Assembly: GCA_017745115.1 (NCBI GenBank)
Contig: JAGIAA010000040.1
Location: forward strand, 1 to 26,791
Length of the DNA: 26,791 bases
Reading direction: 5' to 3'
DNA from: Sphingobium sp.
GTDB lineage: Bacteria; Pseudomonadota; Alphaproteobacteria; Sphingomonadales; Sphingomonadaceae
The notes beneath the pieces are model-generated. The model did not search any database, had not been told where the DNA came from, and was given only the letters and a program-made list of their open reading frames with translations. Below are positions 1 through 6,980 of this stretch, piece after piece. How positions within the stretch are numbered: the first letter of the stretch is position 1; the number at the start of each line of letters is the position of its first letter. Position numbers and translations under genes: made by a program.

Positions 1-2057
1 GCGCCGCGCTCTACGATGTCGACACTATCGAAGTGCTGAAAGGCCCGCAGGGCACGCTGTTCGGCCGCAACACCGAGGGCGGCGCGGTCAACATCGTGAC
101 CAAGCGGCCGAGCGGCAAGTTCAAGATGAACACCACCGTCGGCGCCGGCAATTTCGGCAGTTACAAGGGCGAGACCCATATCGACCTACCCGAGTTCATG
201 AACTTCAGCGCCAAGGTCGACCTCATCGTGAGCCATCGCGACGGCCTCGTGAAGAACCCGCTGGCCAGCGCATCGGACTTCAACGGCTATGACAAGCGCG
301 GCATCCACACCGAGCTGATGTGGAAGCCCATTTCGGACTTCACGGCCGACCTGTCGTTCGACAAGTCCTACGACGCCACGACGACGCTTTACAATCAGCT
401 CATCTCGCCCGGCGTCGGCCTTCCGGTCTCGCCGAGCGGGTCCGCTGCCGTCGCCGCCAACAAGCTGGCGGCGCTGGCGAAGCCATCGGCCACCCGGCAG
501 GATGTCGCACCCGTCGGCTCGCCCGAGCAGCCCAGCATAGGCAAGTCGACCGGAACGCGGCTCAATCTGGAGTGGCAGGCGCTCCCGCATCTGCTGTTCA
601 AGTCGATCACATCCTACCGCTATCTGACCCAGAGCCAGTTCGACAACGGCTCGGCCGCCGCCAGCATGCAGCAGCCCGCGACCACCGCGAACCCCACGGC
701 CGCCTTCAACCTCCCGAGCACGACGGCCGGCGTGACCTATCCCGGCTTCGCCTTCTCGCGTTACAGCCTGGCCTATTTCCGCCAGAACCAGTTCAGCCAG
801 GAGCTGCAGGCGATCGGCGACATTGGCGACACGATTAAATTCTCGGCAGGCGCGCTCTATTATCAGGAGATCGTCCAGGACAACGCGCAGGCCTTCAACA
901 CCAATGCCTTTACCGACGCGGCCGGCAGCGCCTACACCCTGCTGACCCTCGACCCGGCCACCCGGCCGATCGACCGCGCCAGCCACGTCAAGACCACGAG
1001 CCTGGGCGTCTATGGCCAGGCGACCTATACGCCGCCGGTCGCCAACGGCATGTTCCACCTGACGGCCGGCGCGCGCTACTCGCACGACAAGAAGCTCGGC
1101 GACCTGTTCATCGTCAACAATGCGACGCCAGTGCTGCCGGTCAACGGCGTCAACGTGACGGCGCCGATCAAGCTCGACAAGTCATGGTCGCGCGTTGATC
1201 CGCTGATCAATCTCTCCATCGACGTGACGGAAGACATCCACGTTTATGGCAAATGGAGCACCGGCTTCCGCTCGGGCGGCGCGAACTCGCGCTCGCTTAA
1301 TTATGCGCCCTTCAATCCCGAAACCGTTTCGCTGTTCGAAATCGGCGCCAAGACCGAATTCTGGGATCATCGCGCACGCCTCAACGTCGCCGCCTATGCC
1401 GGCGATTATAAGGGCATCCAGCTCGACTTCAGCGGGCTCTATGAGGATGTCGTCAATGGCGTGCGTGTCGCCACGACCCGCACGACGACCAACACGGTCA
1501 ACGCCCCGGGTACCGGTCGACTGAAGGGCTTCGAGTCCGAGTTCACCCTGGCGCCTCTGCCCGGCCTGACGCTGACCGCAAGCTACGCCTATAACAGCGT
1601 GAAGATTCCGGCGACGGTGAACCCCTTCCCGCAGACCGGCGGGGTGTTCATCACGGTCCCGGTGCCGATCTACCAGGTCTACACACCCACCCATTCGGCC
1701 AGCGGCTCGATCGACTATGAGCTGCCGATGAAGGGCTATTCGCTCCGCTTCCACCTGGACGGCGCCTACGACTCCGGCTTCTACGCGAACTATACCGACG
1801 CGGCATATGACTCGGTCACGCGCGCGGTCCGCTACGCTCAGCCGCGGGGCGATGCCGGCCTCGTCTTCAACGGCCGCATCGCAATCGCCGACATCCAGAT
1901 GGGTGAAAGCGGCGCCAAGCTGACGATCGCCGCCTGGGCCCGCAACCTGTTCGACGAACAGCATGTGTTCGTCAAAACGGGGTCTCCGAGCGCCGGCATC
2001 AGCGGCTTCTTCAACGACGCCCGCACCTTCGGCGTCGAAGCCAATATCAAGATGTAA
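1..2057 (+). CDS. TonB-dependent outer-membrane receptor, 5'-truncated by the window edge
   Basis: This is an outer-membrane beta-barrel that imports a ligand using TonB energy. The reading frame is open from base 3, so the signal peptide, TonB box and start of the plug lie outside the window. The first visible residues (VDTIEVLKGPQGTLFGRN, then TEGGAVNIVTKRP) are the classic end of the plug domain. The rest is barrel with alternating aromatic strands, and a late NLFDEQ-type strand near the C-terminus. The last residues are GVEANIKM rather than the usual terminal aromatic, which is mildly unusual. The sequence resembles the large sphingomonad receptor group often used for oligosaccharides or aromatic compounds, but the ligand cannot be read from sequence. 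The stop codon abuts the downstream phosphatase-like gene, so the two are probably co-transcribed. Confidence 0.95.
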   Translation, partial: AALYDVDTIEVLKGPQGTLFGRNTEGGAVNIVTKRPSGKFKMNTTVGAGNFGSYKGETHIDLPEFMNFSAKVDLIVSHRDGLVKNPLASASDFNGYDKRGIHTELMWKPISDFTADLSFDKSYDATTTLYNQLISPGVGLPVSPSGSAAVAANKLAALAKPSATRQDVAPVGSPEQPSIGKSTGTRLNLEWQALPHLLFKSITSYRYLTQSQFDNGSAAASMQQPATTANPTAAFNLPSTTAGVTYPGFAFSRYSLAYFRQNQFSQELQAIGDIGDTIKFSAGALYYQEIVQDNAQAFNTNAFTDAAGSAYTLLTLDPATRPIDRASHVKTTSLGVYGQATYTPPVANGMFHLTAGARYSHDKKLGDLFIVNNATPVLPVNGVNVTAPIKLDKSWSRVDPLINLSIDVTEDIHVYGKWSTGFRSGGANSRSLNYAPFNPETVSLFEIGAKTEFWDHRARLNVAAYAGDYKGIQLDFSGLYEDVVNGVRVATTRTTTNTVNAPGTGRLKGFESEFTLAPLPGLTLTASYAYNSVKIPATVNPFPQTGGVFITVPVPIYQVYTPTHSASGSIDYELPMKGYSLRFHLDGAYDSGFYANYTDAAYDSVTRAVRYAQPRGDAGLVFNGRIAIADIQMGESGAKLTIAAWARNLFDEQHVFVKTGSPSAGISGFFNDARTFGVEANIKM

Positions 2058-2071
2058 TGGGAAGGATTGCC

Positions 2072-3145
2072 ATGCACATTCAGGCTATTCGGCACCTCGG
2101 CCTCGTCGCCGCGCTGCTCGTCACCACCGGCCCCGCATTCGGCCGGATCAGCAATGCCAATGTCGAGCGCGTCGATGCCGGCCAGCTTCGTCTGACGTGG
2201 ACGGCGAGCGGCGCGGTCGACGTGCTCGCCGCCGACCGCGCCGACGCGCCGATCGCATCGGCCCACATGGTTTCCGCTGCCGACAAGGACGGCATCGAAA
2301 CGATCTCGGTCGACCCGGTCAAGCGCACCTATTTCCTGCTGCGCGACAAGAAGGACGGCACGGTGACGCGGCTTTCCGAGCGGGTGCTCCCGCTCGCTCA
2401 GGGTTCGAACTTCCGCGACATCGGCGGCTATGCGACGGCCGACGGCAAACATGTCCGCTGGGGCATGATCTATCGCTCGGGCGCCTCGGCCATGTTGAGC
2501 CCCGCCGACCTCGGCCAGATCAAGGCGCTGGGTCTGGTCAATATGCTCGACCTGCGGTCCGACGAGGAGCGGCAGCTGGCACCGACGAAGATCGACGGCG
2601 TGCCTTACTCGGCCGTTGGCTATTCGATGGGCACATTGCTCGCCGGCATGGGCGCCAACGGCGGCACGCCGCAGAATGGCGCCGCGCTCTATCACAACCT
2701 GCCGGCAATGCTCGCACCGCAGATGAAACTCTTGTTCGACATCCTCAAGCGAGGAGACGGCCCCCTCCAGTACAACTGCTCGGCGGGCCAGGATCGCACC
2801 GGCTTCGCGACGGCGCTCGTGCTGTCCGCGCTCGGCGTGCCGCGCGAGACGATCTATCGCGACTATCTGCTTTCGACCAAATACCGGCAGCCGAAGAACG
2901 AGATGCCGCATATCGACGTGGCCAAATTTCCCGACAATGTGGCCGCGCAGCTGTTCTCGCGCTACCAGGACAATCCAGCCTATATGACGCCGCAGCCGCT
3001 GCAGGAAGCAGACGGCACACCCTTCCTCAAAGGCGCGTTCGACGAGATTGACGCGAAGTGGGGCTCGGTGAATGGCTATCTCGAAAAGGAACTCGGCGTC
3101 TCCAGGGGGGATCTTGCCCTGCTGAAGGCGCGCTATCTGGAATGA
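2072..3145 (+). CDS. Exported tyrosine-protein phosphatase-like protein (Y_phosphatase3 / PF13350 type)
   Basis: The predicted protein has 357 residues and starts at ATG 2072, behind a GGGAAGG ribosome site. An in-frame ATG at 2057 overlaps the receptor stop but lacks its own site. Residues 1-24 are a signal peptide (cut after PAFG), so it acts outside the cytoplasm. Residues about 28-100 look like a beta-sandwich. The phosphatase domain follows with NFRDIGGY (113-120), YRSGA (134-138), DLRSDEER (160-167) and the CX5R loop NCSAGQDRTG, with Cys236 as nucleophile and Arg242. The His that normally precedes the Cys is Asn235, and the usual KDRTG is QDRTG. The family removes phosphate from Tyr or phospholipid/inositol substrates. 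Placement directly after a TonB receptor suggests a role tied to the imported ligand, which is inference. Confidence 0.85.
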   Translation: MHIQAIRHLGLVAALLVTTGPAFGRISNANVERVDAGQLRLTWTASGAVDVLAADRADAPIASAHMVSAADKDGIETISVDPVKRTYFLLRDKKDGTVTRLSERVLPLAQGSNFRDIGGYATADGKHVRWGMIYRSGASAMLSPADLGQIKALGLVNMLDLRSDEERQLAPTKIDGVPYSAVGYSMGTLLAGMGANGGTPQNGAALYHNLPAMLAPQMKLLFDILKRGDGPLQYNCSAGQDRTGFATALVLSALGVPRETIYRDYLLSTKYRQPKNEMPHIDVAKFPDNVAAQLFSRYQDNPAYMTPQPLQEADGTPFLKGAFDEIDAKWGSVNGYLEKELGVSRGDLALLKARYLE

Positions 3146-3155
3146 TCGAAGAAGC

Positions 3156-3192
3156 GGGGGCGCGGTGCCAAGGCGTTCGCGCTCCCCCTTTT
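3156..3192 (+). terminator. Probable intrinsic terminator after the receptor/phosphatase pair
   Basis: GGGGG CGCG (3156-3164) pairs with CGCG (3178-3181) and CCCCC (3184-3188), with a two-base bulge, followed directly by TTTT. It lies 10 bases after the phosphatase stop and before the next gene's leader. Confidence 0.6.
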
Positions 3193-3260
3193 CAGGACAA
3201 TGACCGTTTTTCAGTGTGTTACCGGCCATGGCATAACGCAGACAAAAGCGCTATTCTCTC

Positions 3261-3284
3261 CTTCGCGACCTTTAGATCGCGAAG
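3261..3284 (+). promoter_or_regulatory. Perfect 8-bp hairpin in the leader of the secreted Cys-rich gene
   Basis: CTTCGCGA (3261-3268) and TCGCGAAG (3277-3284) form a perfect inverted repeat around an 8-base loop. It ends six bases before the GGAGAGGAG ribosome site of the gene starting at 3307. It could be an operator or an mRNA leader structure. There is no U-run, so it is not a standard terminator. Confidence 0.5.
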
Positions 3285-3306
3285 ACAGTCTGGAGAGGAG
3301 CCCGCT

Positions 3307-3942
3307 ATGCCGTGTCCGGGGGGATACGCGTTGCGTCGGCGCATCGTCCGCGTCGTTGCAGCCGTTGCCATTTCATCGACCTGTTTTGCTCTGCCCGCCG
3401 TACCCGCCTCGGCGCAGACGGCCTTCGTCGAGCCGGTGTTCGGCCTGCTCGTGGAGCCGGGCAAGGCCAGCTACCTGCCGCTTGCACCCGACATAGCCAA
3501 GAAATGCAGCCTTGCCGGGGCCAAATATCTGGTGTTCGCCCACATCAAGGACGCAGGCGGCGACGCCTATATCCTGCATGATGTCGACGGCGGGGCCGGC
3601 ATCGCCGCGCGCGTATCGCCCGCCGGCTGCACAACGGCCGAATCGAGCTGGATGCTCTCGGGCGTTCCGAAAGCGCCTTATGGCGCGGCCCAGCCTGCTC
3701 CGTCACTCCCCGGCGACAAGGCCGAGAAGGTCTGTCAGGGCGGCGTGTGCCACTATGTGATGCGCTCGACGGCAGAGGAGCAATTGCTCAAGGCGCTGCT
3801 CAACGATGCCGTGCTGAAGGGCCAGCTGGCCTATAAGGGGCCGGCCGCGTTCAAGGCCAAGGCCTGCGAGCTCTCCGTCATCCGCAACGCCGAGGATTAT
3901 CCCGCCGTCCGCCAGCGCCTGGGAACGCTCTGCGGAATGTAG
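3307..3942 (+). CDS. Secreted cysteine-containing hypothetical protein
   Basis: I do not recognise the family. ATG 3307 is chosen because a strong GGAGAGGAG site lies just upstream (about 3292-3301) and a signal peptide follows at once (residues 1-36, basic RRRIVR, hydrophobic core, cut after ASA). The frame is open back to 3058, but that extension overlaps the phosphatase gene. The 211-residue product has six Cys after the signal cleavage (67, 108, 143, 148, 187, 209), including a CQGGVC pair, which fits a periplasmic or secreted protein with up to three disulfides. Residues 42-120 look like a beta-rich module, and the C-terminal third is more helical. It has its own leader hairpin and sits between the phosphatase and a GH3 enzyme. 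No catalytic motif is evident. Confidence 0.75.
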   Translation: MPCPGGYALRRRIVRVVAAVAISSTCFALPAVPASAQTAFVEPVFGLLVEPGKASYLPLAPDIAKKCSLAGAKYLVFAHIKDAGGDAYILHDVDGGAGIAARVSPAGCTTAESSWMLSGVPKAPYGAAQPAPSLPGDKAEKVCQGGVCHYVMRSTAEEQLLKALLNDAVLKGQLAYKGPAAFKAKACELSVIRNAEDYPAVRQRLGTLCGM

Positions 3943-3994
3943 ATGGCAACGGCGGTGCGCCGGGATGCGATCGCGACTGTTGCCGAGCCGAAAT

Positions 3995-4006
3995 GTTAGC
4001 GCTAAC
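3995..4006. promoter_or_regulatory. LacI-family operator palindrome upstream of the GH3 gene
   Basis: GTTAGCGCTAAC is a perfect 12-bp palindrome with the central CG step and GTTA/TAAC flanks typical of LacI/GalR-type sugar operators. It extends to 16 bp with one mismatched pair (3993-4008). It lies 45 bp before the GH3 start codon, a position suited to repression. No LacI-type gene is in the window, so the regulator would be encoded elsewhere. Confidence 0.7.
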
Positions 4007-4050
4007 GTATCGCGGCGACCCCAAGCAGGGCGCAACATGGAGGGGCCGAC

Positions 4051-6711
4051 ATGCATCGCTACAAGCGTCTAACCCTGGCTGCGCTTTGCGTAGCCGCATC
4101 CTCTTCGGCCCTTGCCGCCGACCAGGGCGCCGAGAAGCGCCCCGCAGCTCTCTCCGATACCAGCCTCAATGCCGAAGCCCGCGCCGATGCGATCGTCAAG
4201 GTGATGACGCTGGACGAGAAAGCCGCCCAGCTCGGCAATTTCGCGCCTGCCCTCCCCCGGCTCGGCATTCCGGCCTATAATTGGTGGAACGAGGGGCTTC
4301 ACGGCGTTGCCCGTGCCGGCGAGGCGACCGTCTTCCCGCAGGCGATCGGCATGGCTGCGACCTGGGACACCGACCTCATCCACCGGATGGGCGACATCGT
4401 CTCGACCGAGTTCCGCGCAAAATATCTCACCACCAGAAAGCCCGACGGATCGAGCGACTGGTATCGCGGGCTGACGGTCTGGTCGCCCAACATCAACATC
4501 TTTCGCGACCCGCGCTGGGGCCGGGGGCAGGAGACCTATGGCGAAGATCCGTTCCTCACCGGACGGATCGCGGTCGCCTATGTCACCGGCCTGCAGGGCG
4601 ACAATCCGGACCGCATCAAGGTCGGCGCGACCGCCAAGCATTATGCCGTTCACTCCGGCCCGGAATCGAGCCGCCACAAGGACGACATCCACCCGAGCGC
4701 TCACGATCTGGAGGACACCTATCTGCCTGCTTTCCGCGCGACGGTGACGGAAGCCAAGGTCGAGTCCGTGATGTGCGCCTATAATGGCGTGAACGGCATT
4801 CCGGCCTGCGCAAGCGACTTCCTGCTCGCCGAACGGCTGCGCCGCGACTGGGGCTTCCGCGGCCATGTCGTGAGCGATTGCGGCGCGGCGGCGAACATCT
4901 ATCGCGACGATGCGCTGCACTATGTGAAGACGCCTGAAGAGGGCGTCACGCTCGCCTTCAAGGCGGGCATGGACGTGATCTGCGGAGACTTCCGCGAGAA
5001 CTGGACCACCAATGCCGGACCGATCGCGAATGCGGTCAAATCCGGCAAGCTGCCCGAAGCGGTTGTCGACCTCGCGCTGCGCCGCCTGTTCGAGACGCGC
5101 ATCAAGCTCGGTCTGTTCGATCCGCCGGAGAAGGCGCCCTTCACCGACATCAAGGCCGAAGTCTCGCCCGACCACCGCCCGCTCGCGCGCGAGGTCGCGG
5201 ACAAGTCGATCGTGCTGCTCAAGAATGACGGGCTGCTGCCGATCAAGGGCGATCCAAAAAAGATCGCCGTGATCGGCCCCAATGCAGACGCCGTCGATGT
5301 GCTCGAAGGCAATTACAACGGCACGCCGATCAAGCCCGTCACCGTGCTCGCCGGCATCAAGGCGCGCTGGCCCAAGGCGAGCGTGACATTTGCACAAGGG
5401 GTTGGCCTCATCGGGCCGACGAGCGAACTCGTTCCGGGCGCCGTGCTCTGCCAGGACGCGGGCTGCGGCAAGAAGGGCCTCGCGGTGAAAGTATTCGCGG
5501 GCGCGAAGGCCGAAGGAAAGCCGATCAGGACTCGAACAGACACGGCCGCCGCCTTCCACTGGGGCGACAAGCGCGCCGACGAGATGCATGACGACACGAC
5601 CGAATGGACCGGCTACATCCGTACACCGGAAAGCGGGGACTATCGGTTCAGCTGGTCCGGCGCGGACGGCTATTCGCTCTGGGTCGACGGCAAGCTCGTA
5701 CACGAGGAAGGCCCCGACCAGTCTGTGCCCGGCACCGGGCCAGGTGTCATCTCGCTCAAGGCAGGCGCGCATCCCATCCGTCTCATTGCCGGCCAGCGCG
5801 GCATGTTCGGCATCCAGGACCTCAGTTGGACCTTGCCGCACATGAACGGCGACGATGCCGTCCGTGCCGCACGCGATGCCGATCTGGTCATCTTCGTCGG
5901 CGGCCTTAGCCCTCGCATCGAAGGCGAGGAAATGCGCGTCGATGCCGAGGGCTTCTTCGGCGGGGACCGGACCGCCATCGACCTGCCCAAGCCGCAGCAG
6001 GCGCTGCTCGAACGGGTCGTCGCGGCGCGCAAGCCGACCGTGCTGGTGCTGATGAACGGCAGCGCCGTGGCGGTGAACTGGGCGGACAAAAATGTGCCCG
6101 CCATCCTGGACGCCTGGTATCCGGGCGTGGACGGCGGCGCGGCCGTCGCGGCGGCCATTGCCGGCGACACCAATCCGGCCGGGCGCCTGCCGGTGACCTT
6201 CTACCGTTCGGTCGACGACCTGCCGGGGTTCAAGGACTATGGCATGGCGAACCGCACCTATCGCTATCACAAGGGCGAGGTGCTCTATCCGTTCGGTCAC
6301 GGGCTCAGCTACACGCGCTTCACCTATTCCGCGGTCGCGGCGGATTTGCCGGTCGTGGACGCGAACGGCGCGGTCACGATCAGCGCCAAGGTCACCAACG
6401 CCGGTGCGCGCGACGGCGACGAAGTCGTGCAGCTTTACCTCTCCCGGCCGGGCCTCGCCGGCGCGCCGATCCGGGCGCTCGCCGGCTTCCAGCGGATATC
6501 ATTGAAGGCAGGCGAGACGCGCGAGGTGCGCTTCACCTTGTCGGGCCGGGGTTTGAGCAGCGTCGATCCGCAGGGCGCGCGCAAGGTGTTCGCAGGGCCG
6601 GTTGAGGCCTGGATCGGCGGCGGCCAACCGGTCGCGCGCGACGGCATGGCGATGGCGGCGGGCGGCACGGCCCGGTTCGAGATCAGGGGCGAGATGGCCG
6701 TGGCGAAGTAG
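4051..6711 (+). CDS. Exported glycoside hydrolase family 3 enzyme with PA14 insert (beta-glucosidase/beta-xylosidase)
   Basis: The protein has 886 residues and cleaves terminal non-reducing sugars from beta-linked oligosaccharides, probably in the periplasm. A signal peptide (residues 1-23, ending ALA) follows a GGAGG site at 4039-4043. The GH3 N-terminal barrel shows YNWWNEGLHGVA, NIFRDPRWGRGQETYGEDP, GATAKHYAVHSGPE, VMCAYNGVNGIPAC and HVVSDCGAA, where Asp276 is the expected nucleophile. The alpha/beta sandwich domain follows and is interrupted at about 515-600 by a PA14-like module (TGYIRTPESGDYRFSWSGADG...). EGEEMRVDAEG (about 630-640) may supply the acid/base Glu. A fibronectin-like domain closes the chain. 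The WWNEGLHGVA and SDCGAA forms resemble the xylosidase-like GH3 branch, so xylose or arabinose substrates are as likely as glucose. A LacI-type operator lies upstream. Confidence 0.92.
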   Translation: MHRYKRLTLAALCVAASSSALAADQGAEKRPAALSDTSLNAEARADAIVKVMTLDEKAAQLGNFAPALPRLGIPAYNWWNEGLHGVARAGEATVFPQAIGMAATWDTDLIHRMGDIVSTEFRAKYLTTRKPDGSSDWYRGLTVWSPNINIFRDPRWGRGQETYGEDPFLTGRIAVAYVTGLQGDNPDRIKVGATAKHYAVHSGPESSRHKDDIHPSAHDLEDTYLPAFRATVTEAKVESVMCAYNGVNGIPACASDFLLAERLRRDWGFRGHVVSDCGAAANIYRDDALHYVKTPEEGVTLAFKAGMDVICGDFRENWTTNAGPIANAVKSGKLPEAVVDLALRRLFETRIKLGLFDPPEKAPFTDIKAEVSPDHRPLAREVADKSIVLLKNDGLLPIKGDPKKIAVIGPNADAVDVLEGNYNGTPIKPVTVLAGIKARWPKASVTFAQGVGLIGPTSELVPGAVLCQDAGCGKKGLAVKVFAGAKAEGKPIRTRTDTAAAFHWGDKRADEMHDDTTEWTGYIRTPESGDYRFSWSGADGYSLWVDGKLVHEEGPDQSVPGTGPGVISLKAGAHPIRLIAGQRGMFGIQDLSWTLPHMNGDDAVRAARDADLVIFVGGLSPRIEGEEMRVDAEGFFGGDRTAIDLPKPQQALLERVVAARKPTVLVLMNGSAVAVNWADKNVPAILDAWYPGVDGGAAVAAAIAGDTNPAGRLPVTFYRSVDDLPGFKDYGMANRTYRYHKGEVLYPFGHGLSYTRFTYSAVAADLPVVDANGAVTISAKVTNAGARDGDEVVQLYLSRPGLAGAPIRALAGFQRISLKAGETREVRFTLSGRGLSSVDPQGARKVFAGPVEAWIGGGQPVARDGMAMAAGGTARFEIRGEMAVAK

Positions 6712-6718
6712 CATGTGT

Positions 6719-6746
6719 TATCCTCGCCCCTTTAGGGGAGAGGATA
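6719..6746. terminator. Strong hairpin after the GH3 gene
   Basis: TATCCTC and CCCCT pair with AGGGG and GAGGATA, with a single G/A mismatch and a minimal loop. It begins eight bases after the GH3 stop. It may terminate the GH3 transcript or belong to the repetitive palindromic cluster that follows. Confidence 0.5.
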
Positions 6747-6877
6747 GCGCAGCTTGTCGCGCAAGCGGCTAGCGAAGCTTGGAGAGGGGCAGCACCGATC
6801 CCCTCTCCAACTCCGCCTAATCACCTGATCGGTGATAAGGCTCCGTATCTCGGCCAGAGGCGCATGACTCTGGCCGA
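6719..6877. repeat. Cluster of GC-rich palindromes between the GH3 and dehydratase genes
   Basis: The 269-bp gap between the genes is packed with hairpins: 6719-6746; GGAGAGGGG/CCCCTCTCC (6781-6789 with 6800-6808); ATCACC/GGTGAT (6820-6825 with 6831-6836); and TCGGCCAGAG/CTCTGGCCGA (6850-6859 with 6868-6877). This resembles REP-type intergenic elements. No gene is visible in the gap. The last 100 bases before 6981 should hold the dehydratase promoter, but no consensus was convincing. Confidence 0.55.
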
Positions 6878-6980
6878 CCCCTAAAGCGGCGAGGAGAAGA
6901 AACCGCCGGTAACAAAAACCGAGACGGCCAATCATTATCATGCTAAGCATCTCTCAGAACAGCCCGAGAGAGGAACCCGT

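Noticed and set aside
1838..3229. 463-residue minus-strand ORF opposite the receptor end and the phosphatase gene
   Set aside because: It spans two clearly coding plus-strand genes and shows no recognisable domain.
3058..3306. Upstream extension of the secreted Cys-rich gene
   Set aside because: It overlaps the phosphatase gene, crosses a terminator-like hairpin and lacks a ribosome site.
4069..6300. 743-residue minus-strand ORF opposite the GH3 gene
   Set aside because: It is the antisense shadow of a high-GC gene; the plus strand has clear GH3 motifs and a ribosome site, and the shadow has Arg/Asp/His-rich composition with no family motif.
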